Assembly: GCA_910587095.1 (NCBI GenBank)
Contig: CAJUMJ010000046.1
Location: forward strand, 25,150-89,149
Origin: an uncultured Lachnospiraceae bacterium
GTDB lineage: Bacteria > Bacillota > Clostridia > Lachnospirales > Lachnospiraceae
Reading direction: 5' to 3'
Length of the DNA stretch: 64,000 nucleotides
Within the stretch, counting starts at the first letter, position 1. Every line of letters starts with the position of its first letter. Below are positions 9,001 through 17,666 of this stretch, in pieces. A model generated the notes under the pieces. The model saw nothing but the letters and a program-made list of their open reading frames with translations, ran no database searches and had not been told where the DNA came from. Made by a program: the position numbers and the translations under genes.

Positions 9001-9935
9001 TATTGCTCTTCCTCATTATTCCGGCTGATAACGACAGATACAATGCCGCAGGCAATACCGAAAACAGGATATACAACCCAGGCAGTTTGCCATAAATTCC
9101 ATATAAAGCCGCAGGTACAAAAAATCATAGTCGCGATCATCATAATACAGCCGCAGATCAGACCAATTTTTCTGCTGTTTTTGTAGGTCTGGGAATTACG
9201 GTCATGCATCAGGTTATAATGGGTAATGTTGTATTTGCTTTCCTGTGTGCCAGCGTAAACAAACAATATAACGGCTATGGTCACAAGGAACATGAATAAG
9301 GCGCCTCCGAGTATATCCATATCAATCACATTTCGTATCGGATGATTGTCGGATACTATCGTTTCGGAAGCCATCGCCAAAATCATGCCGAAAATGATAA
9401 GGACAACGCCTGATGTTACAAATTTGATGAGTTTATTATGAAATTCTTCTTTTTCCGTCTCCGAGTAAAAATTTTCTATGTACGGATTTTTCTTTTCGAA
9501 ATAGTCTTTTTGCAAGCCGGACACAATGAAGATCGCTACGGCGACTATCACAAAGAAAAGAAAGATGATACCGGAAAACTCTTCCATATTAAATTCAGGT
9601 ATCAGAGGAGCAAATGCAGATAAAAATAACATCAAAGTAAGGCCACATAAAATAAGTCCAACAGCGAATGTCATCCTCTTGCCAAACTGGTTCATAAACT
9701 GGTCGTAATTACATTTGTCTTCTATATACTGTGTGTTCATATCCTTTTTTACCAGATCGTCCAGCGTACAGTGGAAGAGATTGGAAAGCTGCAAAAGTTT
9801 GTCCATTTCCGGGTAGGTCGTGTCCGACTCCCACTTGGAGACGGACTGTCTCGATACTTCCATAGCTTCCGCTAATTGTTCCTGGGTAATATTGTCCCTT
9901 TTTCTTAAAAATTGTAAGTTCTGTCCTAAACTCAT
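9000..9935 (-). CDS. XRE-family regulator with membrane-spanning C-terminal domain
   Basis: A 311-residue protein. Residues 1-65 form a classic XRE helix-turn-helix (QNLQFLRKRDNITQEQLAEA, then VSRQSVSKWESDTTYPEMDKL). The rest is four to six hydrophobic segments, for example FAVGLILCGLTLMLFLSAF and LIKFVTSGVVLIIFGMILA, separated by short charged loops. Membrane-anchored XRE proteins of this form are common in Clostridia, but their signals are mostly unknown. The start ATG is preceded on the - strand by a purine-rich AGGAGAAACG. An inverted repeat in its upstream region (9991-10063) may be its operator. No partner gene is adjacent. Confidence 0.8.
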   Translation of the reverse strand: MSLGQNLQFLRKRDNITQEQLAEAMEVSRQSVSKWESDTTYPEMDKLLQLSNLFHCTLDDLVKKDMNTQYIEDKCNYDQFMNQFGKRMTFAVGLILCGLTLMLFLSAFAPLIPEFNMEEFSGIIFLFFVIVAVAIFIVSGLQKDYFEKKNPYIENFYSETEKEEFHNKLIKFVTSGVVLIIFGMILAMASETIVSDNHPIRNVIDMDILGGALFMFLVTIAVILFVYAGTQESKYNITHYNLMHDRNSQTYKNSRKIGLICGCIMMIATMIFCTCGFIWNLWQTAWVVYPVFGIACGIVSVVISRNNEEEQ

Positions 9936-9990
9936 ATTTTCGTTTCTCCTATTCTGTTTTTGTGCCGGTCACAGTATTTATTGTAAGCTG

Positions 9991-10063
9991 ACAGGGATGT
10001 AAAGAACATCAATTTTATGTTGCTTTTAAATATTTTAATGTAAAGTAACGGTTGCATCCCTGT
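9991..10063. promoter_or_regulatory. Spaced inverted repeat upstream of the XRE gene
   Basis: A perfect 9-bp inverted repeat, ACAGGGATG (9991-9999) and CATCCCTGT (10055-10063), encloses an AT-rich stretch. That stretch has two direct copies of TGTAAAG and an AACAT/ATGTT hairpin. The position between two - strand genes, upstream of the membrane-anchored XRE gene, suggests an operator or promoter region. Function is inferred only from position. Confidence 0.4.
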
Positions 10064-10124
10064 AAATACGGCGTTTTTGGCAATATCGGCACTACAGAAA
10101 GATCAGGCGGACCGTTTTCGCGGA

Positions 10125-10727
10125 TCAGACAATTTTTTCAAAATCTTCGACTCCATGTTTGCACCATGGACATATAAAATCAGGGGGAAGTTCTTCTCCT
10201 TCATAAACATAACCGCATACCGCGCAGCGCCATCCTTTTGCGGTGGACGTTTCGGGCTTCGGTTTTACAAATTCGTGGTAGAAAGAATAAGTCATCGCCT
10301 TTTCGCCGGATAGAACGTCACAGTCGTTCACGGAACAGATAAAAAGCATATGGGTTCCGAGATCAACGGTATCGTTTACTTTACAATCGATAAAGGCTGT
10401 CGTGTTATTTGTGAGATAAGGAAGATCCTGGGCTGTCATGGCAAAGGGATAGTCTACAAATTTGTCCGTTGTCTTTCCGCTCTGGAATCCAAAGTGCTGA
10501 AAGAGAGAAAAAGGAGCTGTCTCGGATAGTACGGAGAGAGATAACATTTTGGATTTCTGTGTAATTTCACAGGTCAGATTTTCTTTGTTGATTGCCACCG
10601 CTATTTGCAACGGATTGCTTGTGACCTGCATTACGGTGTTGACAATACAGCCGTTCATTTTTTTGTCAAATTTGGAGGATGCTACGTAGAGTCCATAGGA
10701 TATTTGGAACAATGCTTTCGAATTCAT
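10125..10727 (-). CDS. Flavin reductase-rubredoxin fusion protein
   Basis: A 200-residue protein. Residues 1-150 look like an FMN-binding flavin reductase split-barrel (ALFQISYGLYVASS, VNTVMQVTSNPLQIAVAINK). The C-terminal 35 residues are a short rubredoxin module with CAVCGY and CPWCK, the four cysteines that bind iron. Such high-molecular-weight rubredoxins pass electrons to oxygen- or peroxide-reducing enzymes in anaerobes; that role here is by family. The frame is open upstream to 10814, but the ATG at 10727 has GGAGAT just before it and gives the family's start. It stands alone between the XRE gene and the divergent MATE gene. Confidence 0.85.
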   Translation of the reverse strand: MNSKALFQISYGLYVASSKFDKKMNGCIVNTVMQVTSNPLQIAVAINKENLTCEITQKSKMLSLSVLSETAPFSLFQHFGFQSGKTTDKFVDYPFAMTAQDLPYLTNNTTAFIDCKVNDTVDLGTHMLFICSVNDCDVLSGEKAMTYSFYHEFVKPKPETSTAKGWRCAVCGYVYEGEELPPDFICPWCKHGVEDFEKIV

Positions 10728-10947
10728 AATAATCTCCGTTCTTTTTTGTATTTGATATACTTTATTATGTGAAAAAACAGGCGTACTATTCGCTTTGATT
10801 TGTTTTTCCAGCATTTATTATAGTTGTAAGTGAAAACATTGACAAGTCATAATCGGCAGGTAAAAGAAATATATTAAAAATAGGAGCGCATATCTCACCG
10901 AATTTGCAAAATTTCAAAAAAGTGATTAAAATAGGAGATACTGACAT

Positions 10948-12360
10948 ATGGAAGCTGATCATGATGTTTTAGGAAAAATAAGGGAAAGACAAGAGAAAAA
11001 TATGAAATTTGAGAGTGCGGAACAGAAGAGAAATTATATGTTGGAAGAGCCTGTCGAAAAATTGGTTTGTAGGCTGGCAATGCCTACGATTTTAAGTATG
11101 CTTGTTACCTCCTTTTACAATATGGCGGACACTTTTTTTGTAGGCAGAATTAATACGCAGTCCACAGCCGCCGTTGGGGTGGTATTTTCTTTGATGGCAA
11201 TTATTCAGGCAGTTGGATTTTTGTTCGGACATGGTTCAGGAAATTATATTTCCAGAAAATTGGGCGCCGGTGATATAGAAGAAGCGCAAAAAATGTCCGC
11301 GGTTGGATTTTTTACGTCATTTATGGCTGGCATTGTCATTATGGTAGGCTGCATGTTCTTTATAGAGCCACTTTCCTACCTGCTCGGTTCCACGGAGACG
11401 ATACAGCCATATACGGTGGCTTATCTGAGAATTATTCTCATAGGGGCGCCTGCCATGACGGCTTCCCTCGTGTTAAATAATCAGATGCGTTTCCAGGGGA
11501 GCGCTTTTTATGCGATGATAGGTATTGTTTCAGGTGCGGTTATCAATATTGCTCTGGATCCGATTTTGATTTTCGGATGTGATATGGGAATTGCCGGAGC
11601 GGCGCTTGCCACAACCGTAAGCCAATATTTGAGTTTTATTTTCCTCCTTGTTATGATAAGAAAAGGAGGAAATATCCAGATCCGTTTTCAGAATTTTAAA
11701 CCAAGCCTTCATTTTTACATAGAAGTGATCAGGGGAGGTATCCCCTCCTTGTTCCGTCAGGGACTTGCCAGTGTGGCGACAATTTGTTTGAATCATGCGG
11801 CAGGCGTGTACGGCGACGCGGCGATTGCCGGGATGTCCATTGTATCCCGTATCATGATGTTTGTGAACTCTGCTTTAATCGGGTTCGGACAGGGGTTTCA
11901 GCCGGTGTGTGGATTTAACTACGGTGCAAAAAAATATAAACGTGTGTTGGATGCGTTTTTCTTTTGCGTGAAGGTCGCTTTTTTTTCTCTCGCGGGTATT
12001 GCCGTTGTGGTATATATTTTTGCACCGGGCTTGGTAACTGTATTCAGAAAAGGAGATGCGGACGTGATAGAGGTAGGAACGGCTGCTCTGCGGTATTCCG
12101 TTATGGCACTTCCCCTGAGCTCCTGGATTATCATGTGTAATATGATGTTGCAGTCTATCGGTAAAGGCTTGAAAGCGTCTATTGTAGCTTCCGCCAGACA
12201 GGGAATTTTTTTCTTACCTCTCATCGCGATTCTTCCCTATTTCTTTGGGCTTATCGGGGTGGAGGCTTGTCAGGCTGTTTCGGATTTATTTGCGCTGACG
12301 GTTTCGATTCCGCTTGGCGTGAGCGTAATCCGGGAGATGCGGCAAGAAGAAAAATCATAA
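10948..12360 (+). CDS. MATE-family efflux transporter
   Basis: A 470-residue polytopic membrane protein with two MatE repeats and twelve predicted hydrophobic segments. The MATE pattern begins at about residue 40 (LAMPTILSMLVTSFYNMADTFF), with GHGSGNYISRKLGAGD in the first half and GFGQGFQPVCGFNYGA in the second. MATE proteins export cationic compounds or drugs using sodium or proton gradients; the substrate cannot be read from the sequence. AGGAG precedes the ATG at good spacing. The first 30 residues are hydrophilic and longer than usual, so an internal start such as the ATG near 11002 is possible. Confidence 0.92.
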   Translation: MEADHDVLGKIRERQEKNMKFESAEQKRNYMLEEPVEKLVCRLAMPTILSMLVTSFYNMADTFFVGRINTQSTAAVGVVFSLMAIIQAVGFLFGHGSGNYISRKLGAGDIEEAQKMSAVGFFTSFMAGIVIMVGCMFFIEPLSYLLGSTETIQPYTVAYLRIILIGAPAMTASLVLNNQMRFQGSAFYAMIGIVSGAVINIALDPILIFGCDMGIAGAALATTVSQYLSFIFLLVMIRKGGNIQIRFQNFKPSLHFYIEVIRGGIPSLFRQGLASVATICLNHAAGVYGDAAIAGMSIVSRIMMFVNSALIGFGQGFQPVCGFNYGAKKYKRVLDAFFFCVKVAFFSLAGIAVVVYIFAPGLVTVFRKGDADVIEVGTAALRYSVMALPLSSWIIMCNMMLQSIGKGLKASIVASARQGIFFLPLIAILPYFFGLIGVEACQAVSDLFALTVSIPLGVSVIREMRQEEKS

Positions 12361-12457
12361 ACTTATAGTAACTTATAGGATATATTTTGCAGCATATAGC
12401 GTAAATGAATTGACGCAAGCGTAATTGTGTGAAATAATGTGGGTGGAGGTGATTTCT

Positions 12458-13645
12458 ATGTTTAAAGTAAATCCGTACAGGCCGGGAGCCGGATTGATGC
12501 CTACTTATTTAGCCGGACGTAATGAAGATATAGAAAATGTTACCCAAATGTTTGAGGCGCTTTCCATGAATATGCCTACACAGTCGATTATTTTCAGCGG
12601 ACTTAGAGGTGTAGGCAAGACTGTTTTGATAAACACCCTGCAAAAAATTGCAGAAGATAAAGAAATTTTTTGTAAACATATTGAAGTGGAGGAGAGGAAT
12701 GATTTTATTTCCCAAATAGCTGCCTGTTGTCAGGCGTTTTTGAGAAGGGTGAGCGCGAGAGAAAAATTCAAACATTTAATACAGAAACCGCTTGACGCAA
12801 TCAAAGCGTTAGTAATTTCGTTTGATCCAAATGACAGTACCTTTTCGTTGTCCGTGCAGGAAAGAGAACTTTACAGTTCTGTAAATTTAACGCAGGGTTT
12901 GACGGATGTATTTACAACAGTAGGTGAGGCAGCATATAAAGCAGGTATTCCTGTTTGTTTTTTTATTGATGAAATTCAATATATGAAGCCGAAAGAGATG
13001 GGTTCTCTGATTTCGGCGTTACACCGCACGAATCAATTAGGATACCCGGTCATGATAATCGGCGCCGGATTGCCTAAAATATATAAAATGTTGTCGGATG
13101 AAAGATCTTATTCCGAAAGATTGTTTTTATATAAAGAAGTTGGTTCCCTGACGTATGAACAGTCCAAAAATGCGATTGAAATTCCCGCACAGAAATTTGG
13201 AATTACTTATTCAGATGAAGCGATAGATCAAATTATTTCAATTACGAAGGGATATCCGTTCTTTATCCAGCAAATGTGTCAGGTGGTTTATAAAAATGCG
13301 ACTGATAACAAAATAGGATGCGGTATTGTGGAGGACAGTATTGAAGAGTTCTATAAATTGCTTGATGTGGGATTTTTTAAAGTAAGGTACGAGAGATGTG
13401 CGGATAGTGATAAAAAATTTATTTTTGCAATGGTAAAGTGTAAAGAATTGCCGTGTACAATTGCAAATGTAGCGAAAAATCTTAATAAAAGTGTAAATTC
13501 TATATCTACCACAAGAGCACAGCTTATCAATAAAGGGATTATTTATCCGATCAGATATAGGGAGTTGGATTTTACGGTGCCGGAATTTAGCGGATATATT
13601 GAGAGATTGGAAGAGTACAGATTGTGGTGCGAGGAGCAAGAGTAA
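12458..13645 (+). CDS. AAA-type ATPase (ORC1/Cdc6-like fold)
   Basis: A 395-residue predicted cytoplasmic P-loop ATPase. Walker A is GLRGVGKT at residues 48-55 and Walker B is CFFIDEIQ near 168, followed by a sensor-like ALHRTNQLGYPVMIIGAGLPK. The C-terminal 100 residues look like a winged helix (CTIANVAKNLNKSVNSISTT). This arrangement resembles archaeal-type and AAA_16 ATPases of unknown role that often appear as single genes in Bacillota. The frame starts earlier, but the ATG at 12458 has GGAGGT eight bases upstream. I do not know its partner or process. Confidence 0.8.
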   Translation: MFKVNPYRPGAGLMPTYLAGRNEDIENVTQMFEALSMNMPTQSIIFSGLRGVGKTVLINTLQKIAEDKEIFCKHIEVEERNDFISQIAACCQAFLRRVSAREKFKHLIQKPLDAIKALVISFDPNDSTFSLSVQERELYSSVNLTQGLTDVFTTVGEAAYKAGIPVCFFIDEIQYMKPKEMGSLISALHRTNQLGYPVMIIGAGLPKIYKMLSDERSYSERLFLYKEVGSLTYEQSKNAIEIPAQKFGITYSDEAIDQIISITKGYPFFIQQMCQVVYKNATDNKIGCGIVEDSIEEFYKLLDVGFFKVRYERCADSDKKFIFAMVKCKELPCTIANVAKNLNKSVNSISTTRAQLINKGIIYPIRYRELDFTVPEFSGYIERLEEYRLWCEEQE

Positions 13646-13917
13646 CAATAGAAGAATTTGACAGGCCGAAAATCTTTTCAGATTTCCAGCCTGCTTGATT
13701 CTTATAGAAAATTGTGACATCGGATTTTTGTTGTTTCACTTCATGTATTTTCCGGCCTTGTACAGGGAAAAATTAAAATTTCGTATTCCCATATTTTTTG
13801 TGTTGTTTTCCATTTTGATGTAATAGCTTTTCATCCAGTAAAAATCATAATAGGGTGGATTTTGTTTGATCAGCGGGTGTATGTATGATGGTATAGAAGT
13901 GGATTGGAATTAAGAAT
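13646..13917. other. Gene-free stretch with a weak hairpin
   Basis: No reading frame here looks real. The only structure is an imperfect hairpin at 13662-13693 (CAGGCCGAAAATC with GATTTCCAGCCTG). It could terminate the ATPase gene, although the following T-run is poor. The rest is AT-rich with no motif I recognise. Confidence 0.5.
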
Positions 13918-13946
13918 TTGCTATTTTAAGTTAATGACTCTATAAT
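13918..13946 (+). promoter_or_regulatory. Sigma-A type promoter for the epimerase-like gene
   Basis: TTGCTA (13918-13923), 17-base spacer, TATAAT (13941-13946). The start codon lies about 80 bases downstream. Confidence 0.7.
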
Positions 13947-14027
13947 AAGATCATATAAGGGGAACGATTTTTCATTTTAAAAACGACAGGAAAAAAGCAA
14001 ATGAATTTCAGGAAAGGATAATGAGAG

Positions 14028-15065
14028 ATGGGGAAAAAAACAAAAGCTTTATTTATAGGCGGTACAGGGACAATCAGTATGGCGATTGTAAGACAGCTTT
14101 CGGATATGCCGGCCTGGGAAGTGTGGCTTTTAAACCGTGGCAGCAGAGCAAGTGCCTTGCCGGAGAATGTGCATCAGATTATTGCGGATATCAACGATGA
14201 AACGTTGGTGGTGGAAAAGATCAAAGATTTATCTTTCGATGTGGTCTGCCAATTTATAGGGTTTCATGTGGAGGATGTAGAAAGAGATTACCGTCTTTTT
14301 AAAGGTAAAACCAAACAATATATTTATATCAGTTCCGCGTCCGCTTATCACAAACCGGCTGCAAATTATATAATCAATGAAGGTACGACGCTTGCCAATC
14401 CGTACTGGCAGTATTCCAGAGATAAGATAGCCAGTGAAAATTTTTTGATGCAAAAGTATCGGGAAGAGGGATTTCCTGTCACAATCGTCCGTCCGAGCCA
14501 CACTTATGACGAGAGACATATTCCTCTTGGCGTTCACGGAAACAATGGTTTTTGGCAGGTGATCAAGAGGATGATGGAAGGAAAGCCTGTCATCATACAA
14601 GGAGACGGAACTTCTCTCTGGACCCTGACATATAACGCGGATTTTGCCGTCGGTTATATCAGTCTGATGGGAAATCACCACGCGATTGGAGAGGCGTTCC
14701 AGATTACGGGTGATGAGACGCTGACATGGAACCAAATTTACGAGACGATTGCGGATGCGCTCGGTGTGGAACTAAAAGCGTATCATGTGTCTTCCGAATA
14801 TCTGTCAGCAGTCGGGAAAAAATACGGATATGATTTTGAGGGAAGTCTGATCGGAGATAAGTCCGTTTCCGTGGTATTTGACAACAGAAAAATAAAGAGA
14901 TTGTCGCCGGATATGTGTACACAGGTCAGGTTTGATCAGGGGGTAAGAATTGCTCTTAACTATGTGCTGTCCCATCCGGAAGAATGCCAGAAGGAAGATC
15001 CTGCGTTTGACGAATGGTGTGACCGCGTAATTGCCGCGGTGGAGGCGTCGAAAGCACAGATTTGA
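14028..15065 (+). CDS. NAD-dependent epimerase/dehydratase-like SDR protein
   Basis: A 345-residue extended short-chain dehydrogenase/reductase. The N-terminus has the glycine-rich nucleotide-binding loop GGTGTIS (residues 10-16). The catalytic pair appears as YSRDK (the YxxxK motif) near residue 130, preceded by the SSASAY serine region near 104. The protein resembles NAD-dependent epimerases and the CSP41/isoflavone-reductase-like branch; the substrate is unknown. The RBS is weak (AAAGGATAATGAG upstream of ATG). It is transcribed alone from a good promoter and ends at a hairpin terminator. Confidence 0.82.
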   Translation: MGKKTKALFIGGTGTISMAIVRQLSDMPAWEVWLLNRGSRASALPENVHQIIADINDETLVVEKIKDLSFDVVCQFIGFHVEDVERDYRLFKGKTKQYIYISSASAYHKPAANYIINEGTTLANPYWQYSRDKIASENFLMQKYREEGFPVTIVRPSHTYDERHIPLGVHGNNGFWQVIKRMMEGKPVIIQGDGTSLWTLTYNADFAVGYISLMGNHHAIGEAFQITGDETLTWNQIYETIADALGVELKAYHVSSEYLSAVGKKYGYDFEGSLIGDKSVSVVFDNRKIKRLSPDMCTQVRFDQGVRIALNYVLSHPEECQKEDPAFDEWCDRVIAAVEASKAQI

Positions 15066-15080
15066 TTTAAACACATAAAA

Positions 15081-15123
15081 ATACCGTTTCATGGAGGCTA
15101 AATCGATGAAGCGGTATCTTTTT
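15081..15123 (+). terminator. Rho-independent terminator after the SDR gene
   Basis: Stem ATACCGTTTCAT / ATGAAGCGGTAT (11 of 12 pairs) followed by CTTTTT. Confidence 0.8.
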
Positions 15124-15179
15124 ATGCGCAGTCCCATGCAGAGGAAGTGTGTCGCTAAATCGGCGCATGGTGAGCACGG

Positions 15180-15210
15180 CGAGCAGGGAAAAATAGATTT
15201 TCCCTGCTCG
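15180..15210. repeat. Perfect hairpin
   Basis: CGAGCAGGGAAAA and TTTTCCCTGCTCG form a strong stem with a short loop. It lies just past the 3' end of the - strand FlxA-like gene, so it may be that gene's terminator or a 3' stabiliser, although no clear T-run follows in either direction. Confidence 0.5.
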
Positions 15211-15238
15211 ATTAAGAAATTGTACAATGACGATTGTT

Positions 15239-15988
15239 CTATAATCTTACGTCCACCGGATGATAAGCGTAGCCTGTCTCCTCCAAAACTTCATTCTCCT
15301 GAATATCGGGGTTTTCTTTATCTTCTTCCGTACCGGATATTTTCTTATCTTCTTCCTTTTGTCCTTTTACCTTATCTTCTTTGGAAGCTTCTTGCATGAT
15401 CTTGCCGGCCTGGACGAGGGAATCTAACTGGGAGGCTGCGGCTTTCTCCATGGACTCCTTCGTTTTGGCAAGTTCTTCTTCCTTGAGGTTTGCATTACTG
15501 CTGCCGTTTCTGCTTCTGTCAAGTTTTATTTCAACTTCAAGCACATTTGCCCGGCCTTCCATCCTCTTTGCAGTACTGCCGTTTACACTTGCTTGCTTTA
15601 TCGCTTTATCTGCAGAAATCATTGCCTCCATACTTCCTGCGGACATTCCCATGCTCTGACTGTCACCCTGCTTTTTCTGTGGTTTTGTGCCTGTCAGATC
15701 GTCAAAGGAGGATTCATCCTTTTTCTTTTGCCGTTCTTCCCGTTTGACCTCCATCTGGTGCTGCCGGAGCTGAATCTCCAATTCACTGATCTGTTTTTGG
15801 ATTTCCTGACGCTTTTTCATTTTAGCGTCCACGGACATTTCCTGGTTGGCGGAAATTTCATGTAAATCATTTTTTAGTTTTTCTATCTGCGACTGCAAAT
15901 CTTTGCTGACAGGATCAGTCTGGTTTCCGGCACCTGTCCCTGTAGTATTTTGCCGCATCCCTGCGCCGTTTACTCCATTTACATTCAT
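15239..15988 (-). CDS. FlxA-like family protein
   Basis: A 249-residue hydrophilic protein with a predicted coiled coil (about residues 28-95: LQSQIEKLKNDLHEI and KKRQEIQKQISELEIQLRQH) and a Lys/Glu-rich tail. The pattern of a Gly/Asn-rich start followed by this coiled coil matches the FlxA-like family, named after a flagellar-regulon gene of E. coli but of unknown function in Clostridia. The ATG has a strong GGAGGAAT RBS on the - strand. A long hairpin occupies its 5' leader. No flagellar genes are nearby. Confidence 0.7.
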   Translation of the reverse strand: MNVNGVNGAGMRQNTTGTGAGNQTDPVSKDLQSQIEKLKNDLHEISANQEMSVDAKMKKRQEIQKQISELEIQLRQHQMEVKREERQKKKDESSFDDLTGTKPQKKQGDSQSMGMSAGSMEAMISADKAIKQASVNGSTAKRMEGRANVLEVEIKLDRSRNGSSNANLKEEELAKTKESMEKAAASQLDSLVQAGKIMQEASKEDKVKGQKEEDKKISGTEEDKENPDIQENEVLEETGYAYHPVDVRL

Positions 15989-16013
15989 AAGATTCCTCCT
16001 GTTTGAGTTTTAT

Positions 16014-16074
16014 GTACTCTCGGAATCTCTTTTGCACCTGCCTTAGTGGCAGTACAAAGAGACTCAGAGAATAC
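16014..16074 (-). promoter_or_regulatory. Long hairpin in the leader of the FlxA-like gene
   Basis: Arms 16014-16032 and 16056-16074 pair at 16 of 19 positions, and the loop itself contains a second stem, CTGCC/GGCAG. It sits about 25-90 bases upstream of the start codon and so would be in the transcript leader, immediately before the RBS. It could be a regulatory leader or an mRNA stabiliser. It matches no riboswitch I can name. Confidence 0.5.
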
Positions 16075-16172
16075 ATGTCTTTTCTGAAAAATTTTTTGCA
16101 TCAATTGTTGTTATTATTTATTTCGACTGTCTATGAGTATCAGTTAAGACAGATGTTGTGAGTGGAAAAATA

Positions 16173-17597
16173 TCAGTTGTAAAAGGATTTTTCCATTTGA
16201 AGCATCACCCGGAGCACACATCGCTCTTCCCCTTCGTAGATCTCTTTGCAAATTTCAATATCGCCCAGATATTTGCGGGCAACATGCCTGATACTTGCAA
16301 GTCCAAATCCGTGTCCTTCATCCGTCTTTAATGTTTTTGGAAGCCCGCTTTCTGTGTCTGTTTTTATAATACCTTTGTAGCTGTTGGTAACCTCTATAAT
16401 ATACATATTTTTTATGCGGTTTGAGACGAGTGAAATGTGATTTCCCCCTTTTAAATCGAATCTCTCCCTCTCTATGGCTTCAATTGCGTTGGAAAGAGCG
16501 TTATTGAGTATAATGCTGATATCAAAAGAATTTACCTGACTTTCAACCGGATAGTGAAAGCTGCAGGAAAAATCAATTTCCTTTTCTTCCATCTCCTTTT
16601 TCCTTCCGGAGATAATGACGTCCGTCACAGGATTTCCACTGGAAATTTCCTTTGAAAAATTTTGAATACTTTTTTTCATGGTTTTGGAATATTGTTCCGC
16701 TGCCTCAAACTCACCTCCGCTATAAAGCTGTTCTAAAGTCATAAGATGGTTTCCCACATCGTGGCGAAAGCTTCTAAGGTCCCGGTAAAGCCGTTCCACT
16801 TCGCCTATATGATTTTGTAAATCCGCCATCTGTGTGGAAAAAATTTGTCGCTGTCTGTCCTCTTCCTGTTCTGTTTTCCATTGACGGAATACATAAGTTG
16901 TCACAAGAATCACGGCAAAGGAGAGTATTGTAAACAGCAACATAATCAAATCATGACTGCCGTAGAGAGCATAAACGCTTTCCCCGGTATCCCGCTCGTA
17001 AATGTAACTGTAATAGCGGATTACTCCGTAGGAGAAAGCTCCTGAAACGGATGGCAGAGAAAGCAGCAGGAGTTCCTTGACTCCCATATATTCGCGTCCA
17101 CGTCCGTAAGTGAATAAAATACATTTGACGGCACCATACAAGAGCAAAAAGCAGAAAAGATTGTATTCGATAAAGGTAGTTAACAAAGACCAGAGAAACC
17201 AAAATCTTTCTCCAAGTGACGCTGATACAAGCAAAGGATTCACTATTTTGTCAATTTCATTGTTGATATATATTATAATGCGGGGCGCCTGCCATCGCAG
17301 GCAGAAAAAAGTGACTGCAAGAAAGAATTTTTGGGAAAAGTACTCCCTGTCCATCAGGCACATAGCAAAAAATATGGCTATGGCACCTAAGATATAGGCT
17401 GACATTGGGTTGATGTACCAGGGCATAAAATCGAAGATAAACATAATCGCCGCATAGATGCCGCCTGTCAGCCATGCTTTTTCTCTGCGATCCAAAAAAG
17501 GTTTTGTCAAGATTGCACAGCAGTAGGCGTCAATCAGATTATCACAGATGGTATCGGTTACGGAAAGTATTTTATAATATAAATCGAAATGGTTCAT
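16173..17597 (-). CDS. Sensor histidine kinase, GHKL type (AgrC/VirS-like)
   Basis: A 474-residue membrane kinase. Residues 1-235 hold six to seven hydrophobic segments, and a short coiled linker follows. The phospho-acceptor is H279 in RSFRHDVGNHL, the N box is NNALSNAIEAI (residues 365-375), and the G box GHGFGLASI lies near 425. This is the HPK10 layout used by peptide-sensing kinases that signal to LytTR regulators, and a LytTR regulator is the next gene upstream. The signal is unknown; no peptide precursor gene is evident. It is likely co-transcribed with the regulator and possibly with the permeases behind it. Confidence 0.88.
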   Translation of the reverse strand: MNHFDLYYKILSVTDTICDNLIDAYCCAILTKPFLDRREKAWLTGGIYAAIMFIFDFMPWYINPMSAYILGAIAIFFAMCLMDREYFSQKFFLAVTFFCLRWQAPRIIIYINNEIDKIVNPLLVSASLGERFWFLWSLLTTFIEYNLFCFLLLYGAVKCILFTYGRGREYMGVKELLLLSLPSVSGAFSYGVIRYYSYIYERDTGESVYALYGSHDLIMLLFTILSFAVILVTTYVFRQWKTEQEEDRQRQIFSTQMADLQNHIGEVERLYRDLRSFRHDVGNHLMTLEQLYSGGEFEAAEQYSKTMKKSIQNFSKEISSGNPVTDVIISGRKKEMEEKEIDFSCSFHYPVESQVNSFDISIILNNALSNAIEAIERERFDLKGGNHISLVSNRIKNMYIIEVTNSYKGIIKTDTESGLPKTLKTDEGHGFGLASIRHVARKYLGDIEICKEIYEGEERCVLRVMLQMEKSFYN

Positions 17598-17666
17598 TTG
17601 TCCGTTCCTTTATTTCATGGCAATTCATTCCGGCGAGGTTTTACCGGATAATACCTTGCCGGAATT

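Noticed and set aside
15180..15210. Strong hairpin as a small RNA gene
   Set aside because: There is no promoter or T-run beside it; it is more likely a 3' structure of the adjacent - strand gene.
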